Assembly: GCA_033977485.1 (NCBI GenBank) | Contig: CM066995.1 | Location: 52,637,162-52,701,161 of the forward strand | DNA from: Hydrangea macrophylla | Lineage: Eukaryota > Streptophyta > Magnoliopsida > Cornales > Hydrangeaceae | Direction: 5' to 3' | DNA length: 64,000 nucleotides | Shown: piece by piece, positions 1-11,415 of the stretch | Position numbering within the stretch: the stretch's first letter is position 1 | Layout of the letters: each line of letters opens with the position of its first letter | Translations under genes and position numbers: made by a program | The notes under the pieces: model-generated | What the model was told of the DNA's origin: nothing | Databases searched by the model: none | Seen by the model: only the letters and a program-made list of their open reading frames with translations

Positions 1-1068
1 TCGGTCAGTTTCTGTGGAACGACGCGGCGCACTTGGTATGTTGAACTCCCGAGCAGAAGGCTATGATGGCGACTGTCTCATTCAGATTGTGGATTTGAAG
101 CTTCTGTTGGTTGAACCGGTCGGTGAACTCCTTGAGGGACTCATTATTCCGTTGACTGACCATTAGTAGCCGCATGTCAGGCTTTGGCCGTTTATGCATA
201 CCGGCGAACTGGTTGATGAACTGCTTGCTGAGTTGCTTGAAACTGGGGACCGATCGGGGCTCAAGGAGTAGAACCATTGGGCGGCCGAACCTTTCAAAGT
301 GCTAGGGAAGGCCAGGCAGTATAGCTCATCGGCTTGGGTGGCCAGGGCCATCCGAGCCCTGTAGGTCCGGATATGGTCGATCGGGCTCCCCGAGCCATTG
401 TATGAATCCAGGCGAGACTGCTTGAATTTGCGTGGGGTGGAGAATCTCGTGATCTGGCTGGAGAACGGTGACTCTGTCTTGGTATTGGATGGATTCTGAG
501 CATGATTTTGACCAAGCTTTTTGGCCACTCCGTCAATCTGCTTCTGCAAGTCCTAGATTCGGGCTTCCACTCCTTCTTGACCGGTATCCGAGGGGTTAGT
601 GGGGTCGGTGGAAGAGGCTTCTTCTTCATGGTGGTGTGTTGTCCTCTAGGATTGGGCTCGGCTATGACTCTGGGTAATCGTTCGCCTAGGGACAACTCGG
701 CTCTCGACTGAGTGACCTTGGATTGATTCCCGAGCCATATGCTCTTGCCTTTCCTCTCGGGCAGTACTCCTACTGTTGATGTCTCTGGCATCCTCAACGC
801 GGGACGGTTTGGCCCGGGCACGTTGTCTGGTCAAGATCGGTTCCCAACTGTACGCAACGTTCCCGGGTCGTTTCCTAGCCATTGGAGGACTGATTTGCTG
901 GGCCAGTAGGGCTTCGATCTGTTGATGGATTTGACGCTGGCCCCCCAAGAGTTGTGTGAGGGTCGCGGTGATCTGCTCAGATGTCATGACTGTCGCAGCC
1001 GGTGCCGGGGCTGGCGGAACATCCCAGTTGGCCTGCTGTGCAGTCTTCTCACTCTTCTTCGGAGGCAT
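1..1068 (-). pseudogene. Ty3/gypsy gag, V-family copy, broken and cut by window edge
   Basis: Gag polyprotein start of an LTR retrotransposon read on the minus strand from the ATG at 1068, just downstream of its primer-binding site. The N-terminal part has the segment MTSEQITATLTQLLGGQR; after it come a basic, Arg-rich stretch and a retrotransposon-gag core with AFPSTLKGSAAQWFYSL and SFKQLSKQFINQFAG. The same frame is interrupted by stop codons near 646 and 552. The core then shifts frame near 265-275, between the AQWFYS and EPRSVPSFKQLS segments. The rest of gag-pol lies beyond the window start. The homologous gag of element V (17933-18349, continuing at 41833) shares EQITA, EDAR and EEASS blocks, so this is a second copy of one family. 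The Tat-like assignment is inferred from gag style only. Confidence 0.8.
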
Positions 1069-1110
1069 GGCTATCAGCTAAGAGATTTGTTGATGAGAAG
1101 ACTTGTCGCT

Positions 1111-1127
1111 TCCCACAGACGGCGCCA
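1111..1127 (-). other. Primer-binding site of the V-family element
   Basis: Minus strand reads TGGCGCCGTCTGTGGGA three bases inside the 5' LTR end. TGGCGCC at this position is the usual start of a tRNA primer-binding site in plant Ty3/gypsy elements. I do not assign the tRNA. The site sets the orientation of the element: LTR at right, gag running left. Confidence 0.8.
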
Positions 1128-1130
1128 AGC

Positions 1131-1754
1131 TGATGATGCCAAAATTTGGTTAAAGTAAATTAAATCAATGTTAGGAGAGAGAGAGTGAGAGACTAGTTTT
1201 TTTTAATGTGGTTCGATCCTGTTAATGAAGGAACCTACGTTCACGGCTGTGTCGGAGCACGTTCACTATACTGTAAAAGAGCCTGGGGCCTGTGGTGAAC
1301 CAACAAGTCTGGAGCTACCGTAGGCCAGCCGGGCATGTTGGTGAATGCTATAGAGGTGATGTGTAGACTGAAAAGTCAGCCCCTTCAATGGGGGGTGAGA
1401 GGTCTCTTTTATAGATGTAAGAGACCTACTCGTATAAGGAAAAGGAAACATAATCCAATTGATATAGATTGGCATTAATTGTAGGGGTTTCCTAATTGGA
1501 TTAGGAAATAGTTTGCACTTTCCATTAGTCTTCTAGCTTGAGTAGAAAACTGCCTGCAATGCTCGGGATCATGCCTGTGGGCCAGGATGAGCTATTCCCG
1601 CGGTGGAATATGCCTGTGCGGTCTTCCCGACATGTTGGCCGGGTTGTGGATGAACCGCTCGGGATGCATCAGGTGGACCAAACTGCTCGGGATGATGCTT
1701 GTCAGTAGTTGCAGAGTAGAACCGCTCGGGCATGGGCTGATTTTGGGTGTATGA
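1131..1754 (-). repeat. 5' LTR of V-family element (copy 1)
   Basis: On the plus strand this LTR starts TGATGATGCC and ends GGGTGTATGA. On the minus strand it therefore runs TCATACACCC to GGCATCATCA, the 5' TG mutated to TC. Homologous LTRs lie at 43894-44600 and 62932-63427, and split at 3434-3477 plus 17198-17870. Shared landmarks are the GA-rich stretch after the terminus, a GTTAATGAAGG block and a TATA box. Repeated CCGCTCGGG-type words sit in the distal third. The left side abuts the primer-binding site and gag. Confidence 0.85.
1406..1414 (-). promoter_or_regulatory. TATA box of V-family LTR
   Basis: Minus strand CTATAAAAG, conserved in sequence and relative position in the other family LTRs (44194-44201 and 63218-63226), which argues for a real core promoter and not a chance AT word. 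Confidence 0.6.
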
Positions 1755-2389
1755 CCATAAATATTTATAACCCAACAAATAATCCAACAATAACATGGGT
1801 AATATTGTCACCCCCAAAGCCAAAAAGGATAAAATGGTCAGCAACTTATAACACTAGGTCATGTGCAGTTGTGCACAATCACATGACCAAGTTCTGTCCT
1901 TTTTTTTTAAAAGCAGGCTGATAACAGGAGTGGAGTGAAACAATGTCCAAAGCCTAAAGGGTGAAAGTGTTGCAATCAATACTACATAGGGTCAATTTAA
2001 ACCTGACCTAAAGTTGAGGGGTGAGACTGTAATTTATCCCTTCCAAAAAGTACAATGAAAATGGCTGATTGGTCAAAATTTTATTTTTGAACTTTCAGGC
2101 TAGCTATTTGTATTAGCCTTTTAACAATTTTAGGTAGTCAAATTGCATGCTTTTTTGAGTTCCAAGAGGCTCTCCAAAATTAGAAAATCTCAAGGATATG
2201 TGACTCATTTGAGTAAAGAGAGTACATTGGAGTTCTCACCTATGGACACATAAAATAGTACGGAGAGAGTATATGCATTGAGTATAACTTGTAGCTAAAG
2301 TTACTATCAAACAATTCTAATCATGCGTGCCTTCAATCTACCATAGTCCTTTGGCACTCAATTAATTTGCGAGCCTTTTCAATAAATTA
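1755..2389. other. Unassigned AT-rich sequence
   Basis: Flank of the V-family LTR. I see no coding sequence, terminal repeat or RNA gene in it. Confidence 0.5.
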
Positions 2390-2830
2390 CAATAACATGT
2401 TTTTATTGATACAATTCCTAAGCCAAAATCCAAGAAACCCTTACGCCAAAAGCCCTTAACCCAACAACCTTTAAGCTAAAAGCCAAACAAAACATAAACC
2501 ACGCTAAACAGCCTTTAAAACAAAGTCATTAAGCCAAACGACCATTATGCTAAAAGCTATTAAGCTAAGCAATCCTTAAGCCAAAAGTAATTAACCCAAT
2601 TTTACAATACTTAAGCCAAAAGACACTAAGTCAAGCAATCCATAAGCCAAAATAACCCTTAAGCCAAATGTCAAACTGTCCTTAATCCAAAGGTCAAACA
2701 ACCCGTAAGCGAAAGTCCATTAATGAAAATAGCCTTTAAGCCACAAGTTATTAGGCAAAATAACCCTTAAGCAAAAAGCCTATATTAAACCAATCCTTAA
2801 GCCAAAAACCAAATATCCCTCTATATTATC
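2390..2830. repeat. Degenerate short tandem repeat, CTTAAGCCAAAAG type
   Basis: About 440 bases in which variants of cttaagccaaaag recur every 15-30 bases, with AAGCCAAA, AAGCTAAA and TAACCCAA variants. The period is loose and the spacers differ, so it is an old or rapidly diverging minisatellite. It lies immediately upstream of the copia RT relic; whether it belonged to that element is unknown. Confidence 0.65.
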
Positions 2831-2837
2831 TAATAAT

Positions 2838-3433
2838 ACTTGGGTCTTGGTTGATTTACCTCGTGCATCAAAACCAATAGGTTGTAAATGGGTATTTAAG
2901 TGAAAATACAACACAGGTGGATCTCTATATACAAACCTTTAAGGCTAGATTGATTGCTAAAGGATTTCGACAAAAGGAAGGGATTAATTACTTTGATACT
3001 TATGCACCGGTGGCTAAAATAACATCGATTAGTGCTTATGTCTTTAGCTTCAATTTATAACTTATATGTACATCAAATGGATATTAAAACGGTATTTCTA
3101 AATGGTGATCTCAACGAAGAAGTGTACATGGAACCACTTGAAGGGTTTGTTATGCTAGGTAATGAAAAGAAAGTTTGTAACACGGGTTGAAACAAGCACC
3201 TAAGCAATGGCGTGAAAATTTGATTTTGTAATTTTGTCACATTGTTTTAAGCATAACAATGCTGATAAATGCATTTACACTAAATTCAGCAATAGGTATG
3301 GTGTGACTATTTGCCTTTGTGTTGATGATATGCTTATTTTTAGGACTAATATGGAAGGAGTTCTTGAAACTAAAAGTTATCTAATTTCAAAATTCAAAAT
3401 GAAAGATCTTAATGAACTTGACACTATTTTAGG
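2838..3433 (+). pseudogene. Ty1/copia reverse transcriptase relic
   Basis: Plus-strand translation in changing frames shows copia RT landmarks in the right order: KPIGCKWVFK, a LIAKGFRQKEGINYFDTYAPVAK-like segment, LKQAPKQW and the catalytic box CLCVDDML (canonical YVDD-type), ending in FKMKDLNELDTILG. Many stops and frameshifts are present, and gag, integrase and LTRs are not seen. It is cut at 3433 by the V LTR, which begins TGATACACC at 3434. Confidence 0.8.
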
Positions 3434-3477
3434 TGATACACCAAAAATGGTCTAAGGGCTAATGACCTGACCCCAAC
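3434..3477 (+). repeat. First 44 bases of V 5' LTR
   Basis: Begins TGATACACCAAAAATGG, matching the start of the V-family LTR on the minus strand at 44600 (TGATACACCCAAAATTGG). It is interrupted after CCAAC by element U; the CCGAC copy at 17193-17197 marks the other side. Confidence 0.75.
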
Positions 3478-4822
3478 TGATCTTGTCAAAATCAAGATAT
3501 AAAAGTATGCTTTACTTTCTAAGGATTTGTAGTATGGAAGTAAAGGTCGAACCCACAGAGATTGAAATACTAAAGCACTTTAATTTTAAAACCTAAACCT
3601 AGTTAATTAAGAAAATAGAATTTTAATTTTGATTTTAATTAAACTAAGAATAGTGAAAATAAATCTAAACTATGAAAACGATTAAGAGTTGTTTTAAACG
3701 TTATTTAAAGTGAACCTAGGATTGCAAATCCACCACTAGCTTCATAATAAGGGTATCTATGCATTCAATTAGCTTATTACGTTGGATGGTAATGGGGAAT
3801 TGTAGCTACAAGCCCAATTCCTCCGTCAAGAAGATAACTACGATTCAAGCACCAACATAATTCATCTTCGGTTAGCACGGATTGTCTCACACTAAAATAG
3901 GGTTGCAGCACAATCCGTATTTCCTAGGCATGAACTATTTGGCTACTTGATATCACAATTCAAATAAGCACCATTACATGTAAATAATCCATACAAGCAC
4001 AGCAAATATAGATCATTGAGCACATCACATTCAAAATAGATCTAAGATAAGAATAAACTTTGAAAGTAACGATTTAATCAATAGAAGTTCGATTTTATTA
4101 TAAAAAAATCTCTAAACATGTAATCATCATCCATACAAAACAAAACTAAAAGAAAAACATAAATAAAATTCTATTACTTGGCTAGGGTTTCATTGAAACC
4201 CTAGATCGTGGTTTAAGCGGCCATAGAATTGAAGATTGGCAAGAGGTTGATGGAGGAGGCCATGGGAATCTTTGGTCTTCTTCTTCTTCTCCTTGTTTTT
4301 CCTCTTCAATGACTGAAGTTTTTGTTGTATATGGATGTATATTATGGTGTGTAATGATGTGTAATAATGTCTAACCCCAAAATTGACTTGTAAAAGAGTA
4401 TATATAGATTTGGAGCAAGTTTGGAAGCTTTCCTAAACCTATTCGCACTAAAACTGCTGTATTTATGTTTCTGGACGCAATTAGGCAGTTTTGTTTGCGT
4501 AGGGATCTTCAGTACACAGAAATACGCGTTATTGGTTTTTTGTATGGATCGCGCGAGCGGGCCGCGCGAGTGCGATTCTGGGAGGTTGCGCGAGCGGGCC
4601 GTGCGACTGATATGTTGGATTGTCGCGCGAGTGGGCTGCTCGCGCGATATGGCTTTTTCTGTATCGTTCAGTTTGCTTTTTCTCCTTATTTAGCCTGAAT
4701 TCATACTTTCTTCTAAATCCTGACAGAAAGTGAAAAACAAAGTAAAAATACACAAAAAAGGATAAAAACTGCTAATAAATGTGAATTAAGGCGTATAATT
4801 AGGATTTGTTCTCTCCCGATCA
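3478..4822 (-). repeat. 3' LTR of element U
   Basis: Minus-strand LTR running TGATCGGGAG (from 4822) to GACAAGATCA (3478). Immediately right of it is a purine-rich tract, minus GTTTGGGGGTG, the expected polypurine tract, which makes this the 3' LTR. About 300 bases at 4520-4822 match the truncated 5' LTR at 16889-17192. A cluster of GCGCGAGCGGGCCGCGCGAG words lies at 4548-4655. The opposite end carries minus CAATCTCTGTGGGTTCGACC, a phrase shared with other long LTRs here. Confidence 0.8.
4399..4407 (-). promoter_or_regulatory. Candidate TATA box of U LTR
   Basis: Minus strand CTATATATA about 420 bases into the LTR, in element sense. The placement is plausible, but it is a single copy because the 5' LTR lacks this part. 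Confidence 0.4.
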
Positions 4823-5009
4823 CACCCCCAAACCTACATTTTGCTGGTCCACGAGCAAAAAGAATAGAAAAATAAAACTGCTAATAATAAAATTCCTACT
4901 CCATGTTCGCATGGATCACGATTGCACTTAGCATGTGCAACAAGCCTTTTAAACCTCTAGGTGTCTCTAGTCGGACGAGTGAAGTCTCGTGAGGGTTCTC
5001 GTCAACAAG
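4823..5009 (-). other. 3' internal end of U with polypurine tract
   Basis: Short internal stretch between the U 3' LTR and the insertion of element S. Minus strand GTTTGGGGGTG directly precedes the LTR. Nothing coding. Confidence 0.6.
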
Positions 5010-8000
5010 TGTAGACACCCCAATTTTTTGGCTATCAGATTTAGGAGACCCATAACTTGGTGGTTCACAATAATAAAAAAAGACTCAAAAAGGACTCCTG
5101 GAAGTTAGTTCTATCTCTTAAAATGCTCAGAATGACCAAAATACCCCAGAAAGCTCGAAAACTCCCAGATTTGGGACCAAAAGCTCTGGAAACATACTGC
5201 ATCGTAAGAAAAGTGGTAAAATGAGTTTTAAAGCAAAATTAGATGAAATCGTCGGCTCCCAGAGACCCCCGAAAGTCCCGAAAGTTCCCAAAAAGTCCCT
5301 GCTGACCGGTTTGACCAAGGTTTAACCAAAATCGTTCAAATTCGCCGAAAAGTTCCAAGATCATGCTAGATCATGTGAAAGGAACTAAAATGAGTTTCAA
5401 AAGAAAAACATACAAAAACGTCAGCTCTTGGGAGCTCCCAAAGGTTCCTAGAACTTTCTGGAGGTCCCTGATTTGACCAGTTTGATCAAAAGTTGACTTT
5501 GAAACCGGAGCACTATATCATTTTTTAAATATTTTTCATGGATACTAGAGGTCAATAGCTTTCTAACGGTATATCGCACATAATTTCTGGATTTAAAATG
5601 AATTTATTATGAAGTTTCGAAGGTGAAAAAGACGATCAAATCGGCTTTTATCGTGAATACCGCAAACCTTTTCAAAGTGACTTATCTCCGAACAATTTTT
5701 TACAAATAATAGAATCCATTAACTTTCCAATGGTATATCACAAGCTCAGTTTGGAGTTTGTATGCATTTTCTATGAATTTCGGACAAAATAGGGCCTTTT
5801 CGCGAATACCGGGACCTCTGGGGGCCTAAAAAGAATTAACTAGACGAATGAGGAGCAGTGCCGCCGCGGCACTGGCCCACTGCCACCGTGGAACTCTTCT
5901 CTAGAGCAGTCCATTTTTGCAATTTCTTTTGGGGGTCCATTTTGATTAATTAGAAACCAAAACGACGTAGCTCTATGTTTTCAGTTGTTTAGGACCAATG
6001 TGAGTACTTATAAAATCCCAAACCACCCCAAATTGGCCTATATAAACCCCCCTTGGCTTCTCATTTTGGGGGGTGTCAAATGCAAGCTTTGAAAATTTTT
6101 AGAGAGAAAGTTGTAGAGATAAGGTTAGAATAGAGAGAAAAGAAGCTTCCTTCTTTGATTTTCAAACAAGGAAGTGAGATCTAAACTTTGTTTTTTACTT
6201 CCTTACTTCTATTTACTTCACTTTCAATACACCCAACTACCATTTTAGTGAGTATTTATGAGAGAGGAAACTACTTCCATGTCCAAAGTCACCACATATG
6301 AGTGAAACATCAAGCTACAAGTCCAAAATCATCATGAATATCATCTATTGATTGCTAAATACTTGCTTGTTTACTTTGATGTTCATCTCCTCTTATCTCA
6401 TTTCTTTTTCTTGTTTACTTACTAGTTCATCATCATCTAGTTGATGACATGAAGTTTGAGGTGAGTGAATCATTTTGGATAGTAGCTCTTGACCTCAAAA
6501 ACATGTTTGATAGATGATGACTACAACCTCAATACATTTCCATATATTCTTAAGGTAATTTCTAAAATAAAAACAAGTCTTTCCAACAATCTTGGAGGTT
6601 CTCTAAATGAGTTTGATGTTGATGTTCTAAGGAGTTTTAATCTCTATTTGATATTTGAAATATGTTTTCAAAACCCCTATTTCAAAATCCCTCAAAACCC
6701 CCAATATTTGGTTTCCAAGAAATAAACCTTACTTCTCTAAAAAAATCTTCAAAATAGTGAGTTGTTTAATTTCAAAGAATTATTCTGAGATCAATACTCA
6801 ATATATGAATGCAAGACCACTTGGAAAGTCTTCCTGACTCATTATAGAACACCCATGATTTTTGGCTTGACTTGAAAGTACTTGAAAAGGGTCTATTTAT
6901 GCCCAAACATTCCTTTCAAACATTCTGCCTCTGTTGTCACAGCAGCTAGGTTGACTTTTAACTTGTTTTACAGAAAACTTTTTCAAAAAGGGTGGTCCCA
7001 ACTTATTTTTTCCTTGAACTTCAGTGTCTTAGGGAACTTTAAGAATAATATGGGCCTCTATATGTTTTGTTTTCATTTTCTAAGATCTTCTAAAATTTCA
7101 GTCGACAGTACAAACTCTGTTTCTGAGTAACCTCTATTTTTCATATGATTTCTCTCAATTTATAATAGTCATTGTAGATTGGCTTTTTGATTTGTGTTCT
7201 AGACACAATAAGGATAATCTCCATAAAATATCAGGCATCGAAAACCTTTCTAACCCCACTTTTCATTTTCTACAAAATCAACTCACTGTTCTGTCCACTA
7301 TTCACATCAAACATTCTTTTACTTTCATTCTTTGATTTGATGCTTACATGCACTCCAAATTTGTTCATATCTTAAAAAGTAGTCCATACTACATTTGTAC
7401 ATATCCCATGATGATTTACTCCATGCATTCATTCATCTTTTTAGACTTATAGGTCACTTTAGAAAGTCCATGTACAGAAGCACACAACAACCATTGCACA
7501 TCCTAGGATCATGCAAGATTTGGGGTTTTTGTGACCCCTAATCTAAGAAGATTATAAGGAATGAACTAGATCATATGTTCATGCCCCCCTTGATTAATTC
7601 TTCCTTTCTCATCCATCCCGGAGATTGAGAGGTCTTCTTTTCTCAAAGATTAACATGCACCATATTAGCTTGCTAAGCTTTTTTTGATTTCTTTGATTAA
7701 TTTGTTTCAAGAACAATTCATGTCCCCTTAGATTAGGAAAACTTAATTACTTGATATGTGATTAGAGGATTTTTCCTAGGTTTGTTCGTGTGATCTTTCA
7801 CTTTGCATTGTGTGATACTTGGCTTAGATCTTATGAATGATATCTTATCGTTAGATCTTCCATTTCAAGTTTCTTATGAGATGTAATATACCTATCATAA
7901 ATATTAACTGTCGAACCAAACATAGTATAAGATGATTGTTTGGATGCTAATTAAGGCCCGTCGAGAGACGGGGCGAGTTAAGGGTGTTTTAGTCATGACA

Positions 8001-8211
8001 AAGGCTCCTTCCTCTCTCGTATCAAAACTCCGAGCCAAGTTCTTTGGTTATGAAAGGCCGGTGACCTTTATCCGTTTGGGTGAGTCAAATTGGGTTTCTT
8101 GGTTCCCTAAAGACCAAGTGGCGACTCCGTATCTATTTTCAATAGACCTTCACTCTTTCCTTTCAAACTAGTTTCAAAACTAAAAGAAAAGCGTGATTCC
8201 GCGTGTCCACA
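5010..8211 (+). repeat. 5' LTR of element S (3.2 kb)
   Basis: Starts TGTAGACACCCC and ends GCGTGTCCACA, followed at once by a primer-binding site. It shares the TGTAGACACC start and CCCACA-type end with the LTRs of element C at 45865 and 59174, so the two are related families, but the bodies differ. It contains a GC-rich palindromic box near 5855-5895 (GTGCCGCCGCGGCAC) and a strong TATA box. No partner LTR is present in the window. Confidence 0.85.
6038..6047 (+). promoter_or_regulatory. TATA box of S LTR
   Basis: CTATATAAAC about 1.03 kb into the LTR, followed by a pyrimidine-rich start region. It has the best core-promoter look in this LTR. Confidence 0.6.
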
Positions 8212-8214
8212 ATC

Positions 8215-8232
8215 TGGCGACTCTGCTGGGGA
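8215..8232 (+). other. Primer-binding site of S
   Basis: TGGCGACTCTGCTGGGGA, three bases after the LTR end. TGGCGACTC is the PBS start typical of Tat/Ogre-type elements, for which a tRNA-Arg primer has been reported. The tRNA match was not checked. Confidence 0.75.
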
Positions 8233-8873
8233 TTTTTTTTTATTTTCAAACAAAATAATACAGAGGTTTGACTAATAAGAAGCATCCTTAAAATCATCTT
8301 TTTACTATGATTGGTTCACCGCATTGCACTCCTGCATCCCCCCCCCCCCCGACTATGTCTGAAATGCGGTGCTGACATTGTTTAGGTCTTGCTGTGCCAG
8401 GGCACGAATCACCGTTGATACTGTACCTTCCAAGGTATATCAAAAAGAGTAAAAACCTCAGTACTGTCTCTCTGACGGTATATTGGAACTCTCGTCAACA
8501 GACCCTCTTTGACTAAACCCAGCCTTTGCATACAGATTCCTATAGAACCTTTCATAGGACTGTTCATTTATCTTTTCAGATAGGACAATGTGATATAACT
8601 GCTGTATGCCCTGATGGGATTACCTGTACGGTGTAGACACTTATGTGGCATGAGGCAGAACCTCTTTCTTATGATTCCCAAGGCAATCACTCACATGTGA
8701 TCACATTGAGTTGACTTGCCTAGGCACCATGACGAGGATGTCTGCACCATGCTCACAAAGATGTACACCGCAAACCTTATTTGTCGGTCCTAAGACATAG
8801 GAGTATGAAAACCTGCTAGACAGTATGATCACCATCATCACATGCTCCTGTCATATGTACATGTTTCCCCCGG
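8233..8873 (+). other. S leader, non-coding
   Basis: Untranslated leader between primer site and leader repeats. It has a short C run near 8340. No open reading frame of note. Confidence 0.5.
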
Positions 8874-9279
8874 AAACTCTGTCCAGATATCCCAGATATA
8901 ATCTGTTTTCCCCTGGAATCTTTATCCAGATATCCCAGATATAACCTGTTTCCCCCCGAAAACTCTATCCAGATATCCCAGATATAACCTGTTTCCCCCA
9001 GAAACTCTATCCAGATATCCCAGATATAACTTGTTTTCCCCAGAAACTCTGTCCAGATATCCCAGATATAACCTGTTTCTCCCAGAAACTCTGTCCAGAT
9101 ATCTCAGATATAACCTGTTTTCCCTAGGAAACTCTGTCCAGATATCCCAGATTTTACTTGTTTCTCTCATAAACTCTATCTAGATATCCCAGATATAACC
9201 TGTTTCTCCCATAAACTCTGTCCAGATGTATCCCAGATATAACCAGTTTCCCCGGAGACTCTGTCCAAACTTCCCAAAA
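8874..9279 (+). repeat. 42-43-bp tandem array in S leader
   Basis: Nine whole units plus a partial tenth. Each unit has AAACTCTGTCCAGATATCCC, then AGATATAACCTG and a pyrimidine run. Units differ by a few bases each. The array is open on the minus strand only because the unit has no stop there; that frame is not a gene. Confidence 0.85.
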
Positions 9280-9598
9280 TGACTTAGAAACCCCTGTTAA
9301 CCCCTGGTGATCATACTGAAAGGAAAGGTTAGCACACTCTATATGGCTAAGACCTTATTTGCTTAATTGCTATCCGCTAGAAGTAGGAGCACCATATAGA
9401 TTAGGGCTTATATCCGTATGCTTGTCTCATCTACATGCACTGTTCCCATCGGTCCGCATGCACTATTTCAGTCAGTCTGTACACAAGTCAGTCCACGTCT
9501 GTTAACACCACTATTTGTCTGTCTAAAGTCATTACTGTCAGAACCTGATACGATCCTCTCAAATCTGTAGGATCACTATAGATTCTCAAAGCCAATAG
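9280..9598 (+). other. S leader between repeats and gag
   Basis: Non-coding. Nothing recognised except short TCAGTC/GTCTGT words. Confidence 0.4.
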
Positions 9599-11415
9599 TT
9601 GGGATCTTCGTCCTGGGTCAGAAATTCAGATAATCGTTTGGTCAGAATCAGCCCAACAAGTTATTTCAACATAAATCAGGAAGAGTTGGAAAACAAGGTC
9701 ACCGAATTAGGAGTCACCATAAGCCAGGAGTCCGACAGCCTAGCCCAAGTCTTGATGTTTATGGAAGAATTGAAACAGTAGCAGCCGCAATATCCACCGG
9801 GGTTCCTGCCACCACCAGGTTTCGTGCCACCTCCACTGCTAAGGTTTGTACCACCTCCTGAGAATAATGGGGAAGAAGACTTGTTTCAAAGGGCCCCGCC
9901 GCCCGCATATGAGAAAAAGTTTCAAGAGAAAATGGACAAAGTCAACAAACTAGAAAGCGTATTGAGGAAGAGTAAAGGGGTTGATGATTATATGCTAGAC
10001 TTGGAAGGACTTTTCAAGCCTATTAAGCTGAAGTTGCCAGAAAACTTCAAGATGCCTGTCATTGACCGTTTTGATGGAACCGTAAAGCTGTTTATGAACA
10101 TTTTTCAATCAATGAGCTGCACTCGTGAGCACATTGCAATGTTGTTCCCACAAACTCTCGCGAAGTTTGCACTGTCATGGTTCCTTACCTTGGAAGCTTC
10201 TAAAACTCGGGCATGGGAAGATATAGTCCAGGTCTTCGTTGATCATTATTCTTACAACTAAGAACTTGATGTCACTATCAGGGATTTGGAAACAACTCGG
10301 CAGACCAACAATGAATCCTTCGCCCCGTTTCTGAGCAGATGGAGGAATAAAGTAGCCCAAATGACCCACCGGCCGATTAAAAAGGAACAGGTAAGGATGC
10401 TAATCCAAAATTTGTAGCCGCTCTATCATGAGAAACTATTCTATCAATCCATCTCCACCTTTGAGGAGTTATTTGAAGTTGGGACTCGAATCGAAGATGC
10501 CATAAGGGAAGGAAAGATCAAAAAAGAAGAGCCTCCGAGTTAGTAAAAAAGGCCCAACTACTCCCGCAACCCTCCGGATGTCAATGCCCTTAGCAGTCAA
10601 CCTATGGCTTACCCTTCTAGGCCGTACCAACCTCCCAACCAAGCAAACTCCCCTAGTCACCCTTTCCCGAGGAAGCCTCCTTGCAACTTTGCCAAATTAG
10701 AAATCCCCCTCTCCTCAGCCTTAGATCGCCTCCTCAAAAAGGGCCACCTCTAACTACTCCAGCCTCGAAATACCCCACCCCCGCCAACTGCGATATATCC
10801 AAACGGTGTACCTACCACCAAGCCCCTGGCTACAACACCGATGATTGCATGCGCCGCCGCCATGATATCTTAGACCTCATTGACCAGAATATCATTGAGC
10901 CATCTCCAAAGCAGCCCCATATTACTCAAAATCCTCTACCAAACCACCAAAATATCAACCTCATTAAGTCTAACCCTGTATCCTTCAACCCTGCTACCTA
11001 TATCACCCCCTTAGGTCAACCTTTAACCCTCATTGACATCCCAAATTCTGTGGGAATTCATCTGATTGAAGGAGGGGATGATGAGTGACAGCAATAACTG
11101 GCTGATGAACAAGATCTATTCTTCTTGGAAGAACACGATCTAGGGGCAGTGGACCTTAAATGGTATGATCCCAACAACGAAAGTGGTGCTTCTATCTGGA
11201 ATGAGCCAGAAAAACCATTTATGGGAACAGATTGTGACTGGTTCAAAGAAGATGGGGCTGCAGAAGGGCCTACTCCTGCCGAGATTGATCATCTAACTAG
11301 GTCAGGCCATCATTATCAGCCTTCGCAGCCTACCACTGAAGCGATCGAGAAAGTCCAGTCAAAGACAAGGGGAAGGGAAAAATGGATGAGATCATCGAAG
11401 AAGAAAATGAGTTGA
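9599..11415 (+). pseudogene. S gag
   Basis: Tat-type gag in pieces. Segments are: a Pro-rich stretch and coiled region (FQEKMDKVNKLESVLRKSKG, 9824 on); KLKLPENFKMPVIDRFDG; a capsid-like core through SWFLTLEASKTRAWEDIV; after a stop at 10261, ELDVTIRDLETTRQTNNESF; then a Pro-rich tail with IPLSSALDRLLKKGHL. A frame change leads into CTYHQAPGYNTDDCMRRRHD, the Cys-His element Tat gags have in place of a classical zinc knuckle. A linker follows. Several stops and at least one frameshift; not translatable as one protein. Confidence 0.8.

Noticed and set aside
8922..9170. Minus-strand repeat protein (LGYLDRVSG units)
   Set aside because: Read-through of the 42-bp leader array of S; the real genes of S are on the other strand.
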